A stretch of 64,000 bases of DNA from Verrucomicrobiota bacterium (GCA_014860005.1 JACZKP010000045.1:62001-126000), one strand, 5' to 3'; counted from the stretch's first letter, positions 18,119 through 27,901 are shown. The notes: generated from the letters alone by a model not told the origin. Program-made: numbers and translations.

Positions 18119-19005
18119 CGCTGCCGGGGAATCTCATTGACGGGCGGGCCATCGCAGCGCAACTCCAGGCCGAGTTGACCCAACGCATCGCGGCTCTCAA
18201 ATCGCGCGGCATGCAACCCGGTTTGGCGTTTGTGCGCGTGGGTGAGGACGCGGCGTCGAAAGTCTATGTGGGCCGCAAGGAAAAGACCTGCGCGGAGTTG
18301 GGGATTTATTCGGAAACCCGCGTGTTATCCGAAAGCACGACCGAAGCCGAGTTGCTGGGTTTGTTGGCGCAGTTGAACACCGAAGCGCGGTTGCATGGAA
18401 TCCTCGTTCAAGCGCCGCTGCCCAAACACATCCGTCAGGAAGTGGTCTATGCCACGGTCTTGCCGCAAAAGGACGTGGACGGTTTTCATCCGGTGAACGT
18501 CGGCAAATTGATGCTCGGCGACGCCACAGGTTTCAAGCCTTGCACACCGGCGGGCATCCAGGAATTGCTGGCCCGCACCAACGTCAAGACGGACAGCGCG
18601 GAGGTCGTCATTTTGGGCCGCGGAAACATTGTGGGCAAACCGATGGCCGCGATGTTGTGTCAAAAGGGCCGGCACGCCAACGCGACCGTCACAATCTGCC
18701 ACTCAGCCACGCGCGACATCAAAGCGCACTGCCTGCGGGCGGACATTCTGATCGCCGCGATGGGCGTGGCGGAATTTGTGAAGGCCGACATGGTGAAACC
18801 CGGCGCGGTGGTTGTTGACGTTGGCGTGAACCGGATCAGCGATCCGACCGCCAAGACCGGCTCGCGGTTGGTAGGTGACGTTGCGTTTGCCGAAGTCCAG
18901 CCCATTGCCGGCCAGATCACACCCAATCCCGGCGGCGTCGGCCCGATGACGATCGCGATGCTCATGCAAAACACCGTGCGCGCAACCGAAAGGGCAACGG
19001 CTTGA
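18115..19005 (+). CDS. folD: Methylene-tetrahydrofolate dehydrogenase/cyclohydrolase
   Basis: 296 residues, the usual FolD length. The bifunctional enzyme interconverts 5,10-methylene-THF, methenyl-THF and 10-formyl-THF with NADP in the cytoplasm. Recognisable motifs are VGEDAASKVYVGRKEKTC (with the catalytic Lys region), QAPLPKHI, PQKDVDGFHPVNVGKL, and the nucleotide-binding ILGRGNIVGKPMAAML, and GGVGPMTIAMLMQNT at the end. The GTG at 18115 is chosen because it overlaps the upstream stop by four bases and places the family N-terminus correctly; upstream in-frame codons belong to the SH3 gene region. Confidence 0.96.
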   Translation: MTLPGNLIDGRAIAAQLQAELTQRIAALKSRGMQPGLAFVRVGEDAASKVYVGRKEKTCAELGIYSETRVLSESTTEAELLGLLAQLNTEARLHGILVQAPLPKHIRQEVVYATVLPQKDVDGFHPVNVGKLMLGDATGFKPCTPAGIQELLARTNVKTDSAEVVILGRGNIVGKPMAAMLCQKGRHANATVTICHSATRDIKAHCLRADILIAAMGVAEFVKADMVKPGAVVVDVGVNRISDPTAKTGSRLVGDVAFAEVQPIAGQITPNPGGVGPMTIAMLMQNTVRATERATA

Positions 19006-19088
19006 ATCCAGAGCCAATCCAAATGGAGGCGAATTTGAAGGTTATCATTCCCTCACCTCGGGTCGTGTCCCTGCCCACCAAGTAATAT

Positions 19089-19532
19089 ATGAATCCCACT
19101 CGAATTCTACCTGATTTGCAATGCTCGCTGCTGTGCGAAGAAATCCGTCAGGAAGTGAACGGCAACTTCTTTCTGATTGGCGTCATCAATTTTATCCGCG
19201 TGCCCAAGTTGCCGGTGGTGGCGTTCCGGCTTTGCGTGTTCAATCGCTGGGCGGCGGGGCTGGGCCAGTTCACCGAAAGCGTGAGGCTCATCGCACCGGA
19301 CCAGACCACGGTGTTGCGCAAGGGCGAAGTCAAGTTTGCCCTGCAAGACGCAACCTTGAGTGCAACCAACGTGACCGTGCTTCAACAGGTCGAGTTCAAA
19401 ACTGCCGGAACCTATTACATCGAAGTGCAGGTGGATGATGTGATGAAGCTGCGTTATCCGATTCCGGTCATTCACACGCCGCCGCCAGCGGGGTCGAATC
19501 CCAAACCGCCGGAAGCCGCGCCTCCTGCCTGA
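19089..19532 (+). CDS. Conserved hypothetical, DUF6941-like
   Basis: 147 residues, soluble, without a signal peptide. The N-terminus (LPDLQCSLLCEEIRQEVNGNFFLIGV) and the beta-rich remainder (FTESVRLIAPDQTTV; FKTAGTYYIEVQVDD) resemble the small family named DUF6941, in which a short protein states a cytoplasmic beta-sandwich domain of unknown role. The end is Pro-rich. The assignment rests on pattern only. It lies 83 bases after folD and 50 bases before a membrane protein gene, so it may share their transcript. Confidence 0.6.
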   Translation: MNPTRILPDLQCSLLCEEIRQEVNGNFFLIGVINFIRVPKLPVVAFRLCVFNRWAAGLGQFTESVRLIAPDQTTVLRKGEVKFALQDATLSATNVTVLQQVEFKTAGTYYIEVQVDDVMKLRYPIPVIHTPPPAGSNPKPPEAAPPA

Positions 19533-19582
19533 TTGGCCGGCGCTGGGATTTGGGATTGAATTCACCCGCCCGCCTCCGTTCC

Positions 19583-20404
19583 ATGGAGGCGATGGATCAA
19601 TTACCGCAGATCGCCTGGGAGCCGGTGACGCCGCGCGGCGTGGCTGCGTTCGCCCGCGCGACCGCCGGCCGGTTGTGGTTGGTGCAATTTCTCGTCGCGT
19701 TGGTGGTGGCAGCCTCGGTCGTCTGGTTTCTGCACGACGGTTGTTTCCCAACGATTCGCTCCGCCATACTGCAATTGCCCGCTGAAGGGAAAATCCGGTC
19801 TGCCACTTTGAACTGGCGCGGTGATTCGCCACAGATGCTGGCCGAGGGGCGTTTCCTGGCGTTCAGTGTGGATCTGAATCATTCGGGCGATTTGCGCTCT
19901 CCCGCACATGTGCAGGTGGAATTTGGAAGGGGCGGCTTTCGCGTTAGGTCGTTATTCGGTTACATGGAGGGCCGTTACCCCGACGGGTGGATCATTGCGT
20001 TTAACCGCACCGAACTCCAGCCACGTTGGGGTGCGTGGCAGCCTGCGTTGCTCGCCATTCTTGCGGCTGGGGCGGTGGTTTACCTGATGGTGTCGTGGTT
20101 TGTGCTGGCACTGCTTTACGCAGGACCAGTCTGGCTGATTGCATTTTACGCGAACCGGGATTTGAATTTCGTCGCAAGCTGGAAGCTGTCGGGTGCGGCG
20201 CTCCTGCCGGGTGCGCTGGTGATGGCCACCGCCATTGTGGTTTACGATTTTGGCGCCTTGGACTTGGTCCACATGATTTTCATCCTGGCTGGGCATTTGG
20301 TGCTGGGCTGGATTTACTTGTGGGTCGGTCCGCTGTTCCTGCCACGCCATCCGGCCGAGGCATCGCGACGAAGAAATCCATTTGCCACGGCATCCAGGAA
20401 ATAA
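19583..20404 (+). CDS. Multi-pass membrane protein, unknown
   Basis: 273 residues from the ATG at 19583 (a TTG at 19550 would add 11). Hydrophobic segments at about 31-50 (WLVQFLVALVVAASVVWFL), 158-190 (LLAILAAGAVVYLMVSWFVLALLYAGPVWL), 205-230 (ALLPGALVMATAIVVYDF) and 237-257 (MIFILAGHLVLGWIYLWVG) suggest four or five membrane helices. A soluble domain of about 100 residues lies between the first and second. No family recognised. Confidence 0.65.
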   Translation: MEAMDQLPQIAWEPVTPRGVAAFARATAGRLWLVQFLVALVVAASVVWFLHDGCFPTIRSAILQLPAEGKIRSATLNWRGDSPQMLAEGRFLAFSVDLNHSGDLRSPAHVQVEFGRGGFRVRSLFGYMEGRYPDGWIIAFNRTELQPRWGAWQPALLAILAAGAVVYLMVSWFVLALLYAGPVWLIAFYANRDLNFVASWKLSGAALLPGALVMATAIVVYDFGALDLVHMIFILAGHLVLGWIYLWVGPLFLPRHPAEASRRRNPFATASRK

Positions 20405-20506
20405 AGCCGCCACGTGCTGTGTGGCGGCGGCAGGCCGGCGGTGTTTGGACTTGAACGCAGGCGGAGGACGATTGCGTGCCGCGTGGCGTTCGTATAGTGT
20501 CGCGAC

Positions 20507-21253
20507 ATGGTATCGCCGACCCGTTTCACACGCGTTCTACTGGCTGCGCTCTGCAGCGCGGTGCTGTGCGGGTGTTTTCCGCCGGGTGCAGGCCGGCAGG
20601 AAGAGGAGAAAGAGCCTCATTTTCTGCGGGGCCGGGCGCGCGTCAATTCAATGGACTACCAGGGCGCCATCGAGTCGTTTGGCAAGGCGCTGGAGGTAAA
20701 CCCACATTCGGCGTCGGCGCACTTGGAACTGGGCTGGCTTTATGCAGAGAAGGCCGCTGACCCCGCAGCGGCGATTTACCATTACGAGCGATACTTGAAG
20801 CTGCGGAAAAGTGCTGAGAATGCTGAAACCATCCGGCAGCACATCTACCGGCTCAAGCAAGAATTGGCAAAGGGGGTTCTGCCCATGCCTTCCACACCCG
20901 GCATCCAGCGCGAATTGGAACAGTTGGCGGCGGAAAACCGACAATTGCGGGAGGAAGTGGAGAAATGGCGCACGCATTATGGTGGGCGGGGGGTGACGAA
21001 CACGACCGCGTCACCCGGATCGGGGCCGCAAACAACGACTACCGCTACAGCCCCGCCACAAGGCGATGTGCTTTCCGTCGCGAGTCCCGTCCGCGTGGAG
21101 ACTGGCAGGACGCATCTAGTGCGGAGCGGTGAAACCTTTTACTCGATTTCGCAGAAATACGGTGTGAAGCTGGATTCGCTTATGGCTGCCAACCCGGGTT
21201 TGAATCCCAAGCGCATGCAAGTCGGCCAGCGCTTGACCATTCCTGCCAAGTGA
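20507..21253 (+). CDS. TPR and LysM lipoprotein
   Basis: 248 residues. The signal peptide ends in a lipobox (CSAVLCGC; Cys about residue 23), so the protein is probably lipid-anchored. Residues about 40-105 form one or two TPR units (YQGAIESFGKALEVNPHSASAHLELGWLY), followed by a predicted helix (LEQLAAENRQLREEVEKW) and a Thr/Pro linker. The C-terminal 45 residues are a LysM domain (HLVRSGETFYSISQKYGVKLDSLMAANPGL), which binds peptidoglycan. The layout fits a cell-envelope scaffold or a cell-division-associated factor. No close partner gene is visible; the EPS genes begin 358 bases downstream. Confidence 0.85.
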   Translation: MVSPTRFTRVLLAALCSAVLCGCFPPGAGRQEEEKEPHFLRGRARVNSMDYQGAIESFGKALEVNPHSASAHLELGWLYAEKAADPAAAIYHYERYLKLRKSAENAETIRQHIYRLKQELAKGVLPMPSTPGIQRELEQLAAENRQLREEVEKWRTHYGGRGVTNTTASPGSGPQTTTTATAPPQGDVLSVASPVRVETGRTHLVRSGETFYSISQKYGVKLDSLMAANPGLNPKRMQVGQRLTIPAK

Positions 21254-21610
21254 GGCCGCATTTGTCCGTGTGAGACCGAGGGTGAGCCTGCGCAAAAAAA
21301 ACAATTTTGATTGAACACTCCAGCCGCCAATGTTGTCGGTGATCTAAATGGGCGCTAATTATCATCGCATTCCCGGTGGGGCTTCTGCGGTTGTTACCAG
21401 GCAGGTTCAAACCGAGGTTGGGGTGGTGGTGGCGGGTTTTCAGAATGACGGACGGGTGGGATTTCCCGGAGTTGTCGCTAACTGATTGATTCCGTGCTTT
21501 CTTAGGTCCAAAAAAAAAGCAACATTTGTTTGACAGAGTTCGTTGATTTCAAGTAAACGTGTTGTGCGAAACGTCTCTAGGCTTTGTAACAACCAAATCA
21601 GGTTTTTAAT
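21254..21610. other. Intergenic region upstream of the EPS export genes
   Basis: 357 bases without a gene. Its right part is AT-rich and contains an A-run at 21510-21518 and the candidate promoter listed separately. The rest shows nothing I recognise. Confidence 0.4.
21530..21559 (+). promoter_or_regulatory. Candidate sigma-70 type promoter of EPS genes
   Basis: A perfect TTGACA lies at 21530-21535, followed 17-18 bases later by GTAAAC/TAAACG (21553-21559) as a weak -10. It is 51 bases before the beta-barrel gene and in an AT-rich stretch. The -10 is a poor match, so this is a suggestion only. Confidence 0.4.
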
Positions 21611-22903
21611 ATGAAAAGAATCGTTGCCTCCGTTGGATTAGTCGCTTTGGGTACTTCAGCCCTTCAAGCCGTGAACACATCTGGATTGTCTGCCGCGCAG
21701 ACTACAAAGCCTTGGAGCGTTTCGGCATCGCTGCGGGGTTTCTACGACGACAACATCAATACCACGAAGCGCAACAAAGAAGATTCGGTCGGATTTCAAA
21801 TCAGCCCGACCGTCAGCTTTGGGGTGGCTGGAGAGTCCACGAGTTTCAATGCCAGTTACACGTATTCGGGTAAATACTTCGAAGAGAAGCTTGGGGGCCG
21901 TTCCGACCACTGGGACCATACGCACATCTTCGGTGTGGGGTTGCACCAAGTGATCACTCCACGCATTCGCGCTTCGCTGAGAGATTCGTTCGTGATTGGC
22001 CAGGAGCCGGATGTGTTGCGGTTGGATAATACGGCATTTTCAACCTTCCAGCGCATTTCCGGTGACAACTACCGGAATTATGGGGCAGCCAATGTGGAGT
22101 TTGACGTCACCCGGCTTTTAAGCATTGAGGTTGGCTATGACAATGCGTGGTACGATTACGATGATCGCGGCGAGGGAGGCCTCCCTGGCCGTCCCAGCAA
22201 TTCGGCGAGCTTGGATCGTATTGAGCATGGCGTGCATATTGACAGCCGTTGGCATGTCGCGCCCCAGACCGTCGGCATCTTTGGGTATAAGTACGGCTGG
22301 ACAGATTACACCTCCAACGAACGGATTGCTCTTGCCGGGTTTGGATCCCCAATTGACTTGGATGCTGATGACCGCAACAGCCGGTCACATTATTTCTACG
22401 GCGGGCTTGAGCATTCTTTCAACCCGGCTTTGTCAGGTTCGCTGCGGGTTGGGGCGCAGTACAAAGACTTCTACAAAGATGCGGCGGACAAGTCGGATTG
22501 GTCGCCTTACGTTCAGGGCAGTCTGAGATACGCGTATGCAGTCGAAAGTTCCGTGGAAATGGGGGTCACACACAGTCAGGTGGCGACCGACTTGGTCGGG
22601 CCAACTTTCGGCGGCAGCTTCGTGCGTGATATCGCCGCCACCACGGCCTACGGCTCGGTGACACACCGTATCCTGCCCAAATTGTTTGCCACGCTGGTTG
22701 GCACGTTCCAATACTCAACGTTCAATGGCGGGGAGTTTGATGACGAGAATGAAAAGATCTATCTCGTTGGCCTCGATTTGGCTTATCGGTTCAACCAACA
22801 TTTCTCGGCGCACACAGGTTACAACTATGATCGCTTGGATTCGGATATCGGTCGTGATTTCAGCCGAAATCGGGTTTACGCTGGCGTGACTGCCACCTAC
22901 TAA
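21611..22903 (+). CDS. Outer-membrane beta-barrel protein, BBP2-like
   Basis: 430 residues with a signal peptide (VASVGLVALGTSALQA). The mature part consists of alternating amphipathic strands (WSVSASLRGFYDDNINTT; ESTSFNASYTYSGKYFEE; VGAQYKDFYKD) with aromatic turns, and ends NRVYAGVTATY with the C-terminal aromatic residue expected of outer-membrane barrels. The opening LRGFYDDNINTTKR matches the putative beta-barrel porin-2 (BBP2/DUF2320-like) family often found beside exopolysaccharide genes. It probably forms or assists an outer-membrane exit for the polymer made by the following genes. A terminator-like hairpin separates it from the kinase, so expression levels may differ. Confidence 0.8.
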   Translation: MKRIVASVGLVALGTSALQAVNTSGLSAAQTTKPWSVSASLRGFYDDNINTTKRNKEDSVGFQISPTVSFGVAGESTSFNASYTYSGKYFEEKLGGRSDHWDHTHIFGVGLHQVITPRIRASLRDSFVIGQEPDVLRLDNTAFSTFQRISGDNYRNYGAANVEFDVTRLLSIEVGYDNAWYDYDDRGEGGLPGRPSNSASLDRIEHGVHIDSRWHVAPQTVGIFGYKYGWTDYTSNERIALAGFGSPIDLDADDRNSRSHYFYGGLEHSFNPALSGSLRVGAQYKDFYKDAADKSDWSPYVQGSLRYAYAVESSVEMGVTHSQVATDLVGPTFGGSFVRDIAATTAYGSVTHRILPKLFATLVGTFQYSTFNGGEFDDENEKIYLVGLDLAYRFNQHFSAHTGYNYDRLDSDIGRDFSRNRVYAGVTATY

Positions 22904-22919
22904 CCAATGTTGTTCTCAA

Positions 22920-22955
22920 AGGGGCTGGGTCGTGCGAACCGGCCCCTATTTTTTT
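22920..22955 (+). terminator. Rho-independent terminator after barrel gene
   Basis: A GC stem (aggggctgg.../...ccggcccct, 22920-22947) is followed by a run of seven T (22949-22955). It lies between the barrel gene stop and the kinase start, only five bases before the latter, so it probably attenuates rather than fully blocks transcription into the kinase gene. Confidence 0.75.
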
Positions 22956-22960
22956 GACCT

Positions 22961-25123
22961 ATGGACCCAATCAAGGCACAGCCTCCCCAGGAAGCCAGGC
23001 TCCACTTTCTGGATTACTGGCGCATCATTCGCATTCGCAAGACGGTCATCCTGGCGGTGTTCTTTCTGGTGGTTATCACCGCCACCTTGGTGACGTTTGT
23101 CCTGCCTGAGTCCTATTCCAGCATGGCGCGCATCAAAGTGGAACGTGACGGGTCGGACATCAGCGGCCTGACAGAAATGCGCTCCCTCAATGTGTTTGAT
23201 CCATATTTCATTCAGACGGAATTTGAGGTCATTCAATCCGAGGTTGTGTTGGGCAAAGTAGTTGAGAGCCTGGATCTGAACAAGGTATGGGGGCAGAAAT
23301 ATGGCGGCGGCACCCAACTCAAGACCACGGAAACCATTACGCTGCTCAAGGGGCGTATCGATTTGAAGCCGGTGCGCAGCACCAGCCTGATCGAGATCAC
23401 CGTGTACAGTGAGGACAAAGACGAAGCCGCCTTGATTGCCAACGCCATTGCTGATGAATACAAAGCGCATCGGCTGCAAAAGGGGATGCAGATGACCCAA
23501 AGGGGCATCAAGGCGTTGGAAGATCGGTTTAATGAACAGGAAGCGAGGGTCAAGAGGATTCAGGATGAAGTTGATGCAAAGCGCGAGGAACTTCAAATCA
23601 GCGAGGCGGATGCGGTCGGCAATGCGCCCGCTCCCATGCTCGAAACCGAAGCGTTGCGTAAATACGAGGCGCTCCGCATTGACAGCCAAAGCCGGCACAT
23701 GATTCGCGAAAAACAGCTGACTCAACTCCAGTCCTTGCCGGAAGAGGATCTAAGGGAAGTGCTTCCCAGAGTCCTTACGGATTCGACGCTTACAGAATTG
23801 ATCAGCCAGAAGAATCTTGCCGATTTGGCGTTGGTGAAGCTGGCAAAGGATTTGTCGCCTGACCATCCGGAAGTGGTGCGCACTCAGGCCCAGGTTGACA
23901 CCTTGGACACCAAGATTAAATCCAGCATTCGCGGGATCATGACTGCGCTTGAGAGTCAAGTCGCCACTGCCAAGGAAGAGGCTGATAAGTGGACCAAAGT
24001 GGTTGAGGAGGCCAAGCAGGCTGACCGGGAAAAGGCGGCCAAGAGTCGTCCCTATTTTGATAAAAAGCGTGAATTGGATGAAGCCCAGCGGTTCCGCCAG
24101 ATTCTTAGTATGAAGATCGTTTCGGAGGGAATTGACATGTCCCTTCCGAAAGACACGGTGGTCGAAATCGTGGACCGCGCTCAGCCAGGATTGCGGCCGG
24201 TGCGTCCCAACAAGCCCGTCAACATCGCTTTGGGGGTCATCATCGGGCTCGTGGTTGGCGTCGGTCTGGCGTTCTTCATTGAGTATCTCGACACCAGCGT
24301 CAAAACCATTGATGACGTGGAGCGCACGCTGCAGTCGCCCGTGCTGGGTGTCATCCCCCAGAATGTCGGCTATCTGCTTGATGAAGGGATGGAGAGTCCG
24401 CACGCCGAAGCTTACCGGGTGCTCCGGACCAATCTGCTCTTCTCCAGCAAGAGCGAAAAGGCCAATTCGTTGGCTGTGGTCAGCGCCGGGGCGGGCGAAG
24501 GCAAGTCCACCACGGTCCTCAATCTGGCCACCGTCTTTGCGCAGAGCGGCCAGCGCGTCCTGGTGGTGGATTCCGACTTGCGCCGGCCCACGCTCCACAA
24601 GATGTTGCGGGTGACCAACAACCTGGGTCTCACCAATTATCTGCTCAAGCAAAACACCTTGGAAGAGGTCATTCAGACCACCAGTCAGCCGACGTTGGAT
24701 TTCATGGCCAGCGGCCGGTTGCCCAGCAGTTCGCTCGGCATTCTCAATTCGGCCCAGATGCGCAGCCTGATTGGCGAATTGAAGAAGCGCTATGATTTTG
24801 TGATCTTTGATTCACCGCCCATCATGGGTGTCAGCGATGCCTCCATCCTGGCCAGCGAAGTGGACATGACCATGCAGGTCATCCAATACCGCCGTTACCC
24901 GCAACCCATGAACATCCGCGCCAAGCAGTTGATCGAGAAAGTGGGCGGCAACCTCGTGGGCATCGTCCTCAACAACATCAATATGTCGCAGGACGAGAGC
25001 TACTACTACTACAGCGGCTACTACCACGATTATTACTCGAAGAACGAGGAAATGGCCGATGCTTCTGCCGCCGGCAAGGACGGCGGGGACAAGGCCAAGG
25101 TGGAGATCAAACAAAAGTACTGA
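22961..25123 (+). CDS. Exopolysaccharide chain-length protein with tyrosine kinase domain
   Basis: 720 residues, Wzc/GumC-like. A Wzz domain with membrane helices at about 28-50 (TVILAVFFLVVITATLVTFVLP) and 419-444 (NIALGVIIGLVVGVGLAFF) flanks a long periplasmic coiled coil (about 185-400). The cytoplasmic bacterial tyrosine kinase domain has Walker A GAGEGKST (about 508-516), Walker A-prime LVVDSDLRRP (about 533-543) and Walker B VIFDSPP (about 613-620). The C-terminus has a tyrosine cluster YYYYSGYYHDYY (about 682-693), the expected autophosphorylation site controlling oligomer assembly and polymer length. It is followed by the Wza-like gene with stop and next ATG touching (TGATG). Confidence 0.93.
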   Translation: MDPIKAQPPQEARLHFLDYWRIIRIRKTVILAVFFLVVITATLVTFVLPESYSSMARIKVERDGSDISGLTEMRSLNVFDPYFIQTEFEVIQSEVVLGKVVESLDLNKVWGQKYGGGTQLKTTETITLLKGRIDLKPVRSTSLIEITVYSEDKDEAALIANAIADEYKAHRLQKGMQMTQRGIKALEDRFNEQEARVKRIQDEVDAKREELQISEADAVGNAPAPMLETEALRKYEALRIDSQSRHMIREKQLTQLQSLPEEDLREVLPRVLTDSTLTELISQKNLADLALVKLAKDLSPDHPEVVRTQAQVDTLDTKIKSSIRGIMTALESQVATAKEEADKWTKVVEEAKQADREKAAKSRPYFDKKRELDEAQRFRQILSMKIVSEGIDMSLPKDTVVEIVDRAQPGLRPVRPNKPVNIALGVIIGLVVGVGLAFFIEYLDTSVKTIDDVERTLQSPVLGVIPQNVGYLLDEGMESPHAEAYRVLRTNLLFSSKSEKANSLAVVSAGAGEGKSTTVLNLATVFAQSGQRVLVVDSDLRRPTLHKMLRVTNNLGLTNYLLKQNTLEEVIQTTSQPTLDFMASGRLPSSSLGILNSAQMRSLIGELKKRYDFVIFDSPPIMGVSDASILASEVDMTMQVIQYRRYPQPMNIRAKQLIEKVGGNLVGIVLNNINMSQDESYYYYSGYYHDYYSKNEEMADASAAGKDGGDKAKVEIKQKY

Positions 25124-25155
25124 TGATGTGCTCCGGGGTTCCGAGGATTGAAACG

Positions 25156-25809
25156 ATGAAGCTCTCACGGATTTTTTCAGGGCGCGGCTGGCTGGCCGTG
25201 GGGCAGATGCTGGCCGCCTGCTTTCTTTTGACGGGTTGCCAGACTCCTGCGGACGATCCGTTTTTCACCCAGTCATCCGGACAGCCTTCGGTCGGCGACG
25301 CAGCCACTCCGGGGGTGCCCTCGGTCAACACCAATGTCGGCGTCTTCACCATCGGCGACATTGTGACGGTGAACTTCACCGGCTCCATTGAGATGATTCC
25401 GACGCACGAGGAGCGGATTCCTGAAGATGGCCGGATCACTTTGTCCTTGATCGGTCCGGTCAGAGCCGCTGGTAAAACCGCGGCTGAACTCCAGAAAGAT
25501 ATCCACGACCTTTACGTGCCGAAGTACTACCGGCGGCTCACCGTGACGGTTACGCCCAAGGACCTTGTTTTCTATGTTGGCGGGGAAGTCAGAAAAGTGG
25601 GTCCCGTTGGTTACTTCGGCGGGACAACCCTCACGAAAGCCATTTCGTCCGCCGGCGGATTCACGGACTTCGCCAACAAGAAAAGGATTCAATTGACTCG
25701 CGGTGACAAGACCGCCACCTACGACTGGAACAAGATTCAGCAGAATCCGAGTTTGGATCCGTTGATCATTCCCGGGGACAACATCAATGTGCGCCGCCGG
25801 TGGCCTTGA
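25156..25809 (+). CDS. Polysaccharide export lipoprotein, Wza/GumB-like
   Basis: 217 residues from the ATG at 25156; an ATG at 25123 overlapping the kinase stop would add 11 residues ahead of the signal peptide. The lipobox FLLTGC gives a lipid anchor at about Cys28. A polysaccharide-export (Poly_export) domain follows (VFTIGDIVTVNFTGS; ERIPEDGRITLSLIGPVRAAGKT; LYVPKYYRRLTVTV), then an SLBB-like domain (VFYVGGEVRKVGPVGYFGG; ITLTKAISSAGGFTDFANK). It forms or caps the outer-membrane channel working with the upstream kinase/co-polymerase. The length is short for Wza, as expected for GumB-type members that use a separate barrel, which fits the barrel encoded upstream. Confidence 0.9.
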   Translation: MKLSRIFSGRGWLAVGQMLAACFLLTGCQTPADDPFFTQSSGQPSVGDAATPGVPSVNTNVGVFTIGDIVTVNFTGSIEMIPTHEERIPEDGRITLSLIGPVRAAGKTAAELQKDIHDLYVPKYYRRLTVTVTPKDLVFYVGGEVRKVGPVGYFGGTTLTKAISSAGGFTDFANKKRIQLTRGDKTATYDWNKIQQNPSLDPLIIPGDNINVRRRWP

Positions 25810-26199
25810 ATGATCCAGCTTCAAATTCTTTCCGGAAAAATGGCGGGCACTCGATGGACGGCCCGCCGTTTTCCTGTACGGATCGGTCGCTCCGCAAGCA
25901 ACGATTTGCAGTTGGTGGAGGACGGCATCTGGGACGAGCACCTGGAACTGACCTTCGAGCGTTCCGAGGGATTTATGCTCGCCGCCTGCTCCGAGGCGTT
26001 GGTGACGCTGAACCACGAGCGGGTTCAAGCCGCCCGGTTGCGCAACGGCGACTCCATTGAAATCGGCTCCGTGCGACTGCGCTTCTGGCTCGGCGAAACC
26101 CGCCAGCACGGATTGCGTCTCCGCGAAGGTTTTGTTTGGGGGCTGGTGACGCTGGTGACCCTCGGTGAAGTCGCCCTCATCTATTGGCTCTTGCGATAG
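25810..26199 (+). CDS. FHA-domain membrane protein
   Basis: 129 residues starting directly at the base after the export lipoprotein stop. Residues about 5-95 form an FHA phosphothreonine-binding fold: FPVRIGRSASNDLQLVEDGIWDEHLEL and a later RNGDSIEIGSVRLRF. The usual SxxH is replaced by DEHLEL, so the phosphopeptide-contacting Ser is missing. One membrane helix at the C-terminus (VWGLVTLVTLGEVALIYWLL) anchors it. Its place at the end of an EPS kinase operon suggests it senses or docks a phosphorylated partner, but this is inference. Confidence 0.75.
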   Translation: MIQLQILSGKMAGTRWTARRFPVRIGRSASNDLQLVEDGIWDEHLELTFERSEGFMLAACSEALVTLNHERVQAARLRNGDSIEIGSVRLRFWLGETRQHGLRLREGFVWGLVTLVTLGEVALIYWLLR

Positions 26200-26236
26200 A
26201 ACCGCAGGGCCCTGACCGCGCCTTGGGCAGGGAGTT

Positions 26237-27793
26237 TCAGTGCCGGAAGTGCCGCACGCCGGTGAACGCCATCGCTACTTCCCGCGCGTCCGCCGCCGCA
26301 ATCACTTCTGCATCCCGCACCGAACCACCCGGCTGAATGGCCGCCGTTGCGCCGGCGTCCGCCGCCGCAATCAAGCCGTCTGGAAACGGGAAAAACGCAT
26401 CACTGCAAACTGCGCTGCCCTTCAGCGACAGACCGGCCTGGCCCGCCTTCCACACCGCAATGCGGCTCGCGTCCACGCGGCTCATTTGACCGGCGCCGAC
26501 GCCCAGGGTGCGGTCCTCGGCCGCATATAGAATGGCATTGGATTTCACGTGCTTTACCGCGCGCCAGCCGAAGAGCATGGCCCGCAACTCGGTTTCCGTC
26601 GGTTGCCGGCGCGTCACGATCTTCAGGTCCTCGCGCGTTGTGGCTTTTACGTCCCGCTCCTGTAGCAGGAACGATTCAGCACCCACACTGCGCATGTCCA
26701 TCGGCGGCGTGCCGGGGGGCGGCCCGAACATCCGAAGCAGGCGCAGGTTTTTCTTCTTCTGCAGGGTGACGAGCGCTTCCGGCGAGAACTCCGGCGCCAC
26801 GATTACTTCGCTGAAAATTTCCGCGATGGCTGCCGCGCAGTCACCATCGAGCATGCGGTTCACCGCAATGATGCCGCCGAAGGGCGCCTGCCGATCCGTG
26901 GCGAACGCCTTTTCCCAGGCTTCGCGCAGGGTTGCGCCCTGACCCAGGCCGCACGGATTCGTGTGTTTCAGAATCGCCAAGGTGGGTGGATCATCCGCGA
27001 ACTCGCTGATCAGACTCGCGGCGGCCGTCAGATCGAGAATGTTGTTATAGGAAAGTTCCTTGCCGTGAAGCTGCTGGAAATGCTCATGAAAACGTCCGTA
27101 AAGCGCCGCGCCCTGGTGCGGATTCTCGCCGTAACGCAACGGCTGCACCAGCGGTGCGGCAATCACCAGCGCCGGCGGTGGAGTGAAATCGGACGGCCCA
27201 ACGCTGAAAACCTTTCCCAGATGTGCGGCAATGGCCGCGTCATAGGCCGCTGTGCGGGCAAACACTTTCGCCGCGAGTCGGCGCCGTAATTCCAACGTCG
27301 TGTTGCCGCTGCTCTGGATTTGAGCGGCCACTTCGGCATAGTCGCCCGGGTCCACCACCACCGTGACGCTCTCATGATTTTTGGCCGCGCTCCGCAGCAT
27401 GGACGGGCCGCCGATGTCAATGTTCTCGATGGCGTCGTGCAGGCTGACGTTGGGCCTGGCCACCGTCTGCTCGAACGGATAAAGATTCACCACCACCAGA
27501 TCAATTGGCGGAATCTGGTGCGCTTGCGCGGCCGCTTCATGGTCGGCGTTGCCGCGGATGAACAGCAACCCACCGTGGACTTTCGGATGCAGCGTCTTCA
27601 CGCGGCCCTCCAGCATCTCCGGGAAGCCCGTGTGCTCGCTGATATCCTTGACTGTCAGACCTGCCTCGCGCAACGCCCTGGCCGTGCCCCCGGTGGAAAT
27701 CAAGTCCACGCCGGCGGCGGCCAGGATCTGCGCCAGGGAAACCAACCCGCTCTTGTCTGAAACCGAAAGCAATGCCCGCTGAATGTTTGCCAT
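26237..27793 (-). CDS. purH: Bifunctional purine biosynthesis protein PurH
   Basis: 518 codons from the ATG at 27793; a longer frame upstream to 27880 adds an unrelated segment. The N-terminal IMP cyclohydrolase domain ([48 protein letters not shown]) and the C-terminal AICAR transformylase domain ([42 protein letters not shown]) are both complete. It catalyses the last two steps of IMP synthesis in the cytoplasm. It is convergent with the FHA gene 38 bases away and downstream of ftsK and a small membrane protein on the same strand. Confidence 0.97.
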   Translation of the reverse strand: MANIQRALLSVSDKSGLVSLAQILAAAGVDLISTGGTARALREAGLTVKDISEHTGFPEMLEGRVKTLHPKVHGGLLFIRGNADHEAAAQAHQIPPIDLVVVNLYPFEQTVARPNVSLHDAIENIDIGGPSMLRSAAKNHESVTVVVDPGDYAEVAAQIQSSGNTTLELRRRLAAKVFARTAAYDAAIAAHLGKVFSVGPSDFTPPPALVIAAPLVQPLRYGENPHQGAALYGRFHEHFQQLHGKELSYNNILDLTAAASLISEFADDPPTLAILKHTNPCGLGQGATLREAWEKAFATDRQAPFGGIIAVNRMLDGDCAAAIAEIFSEVIVAPEFSPEALVTLQKKKNLRLLRMFGPPPGTPPMDMRSVGAESFLLQERDVKATTREDLKIVTRRQPTETELRAMLFGWRAVKHVKSNAILYAAEDRTLGVGAGQMSRVDASRIAVWKAGQAGLSLKGSAVCSDAFFPFPDGLIAAADAGATAAIQPGGSVRDAEVIAAADAREVAMAFTGVRHFRH

Positions 27794-27901
27794 AGCAGGA
27801 ATGAAAATCTCCGTCACAGCGCGGCGAGTCAATCGGCAATATTGTGTTCGTGCGCTGGCCGGCCTATGCACGACCGCCACGCTGCTTGTGAAGCGTCCGG
27901 C

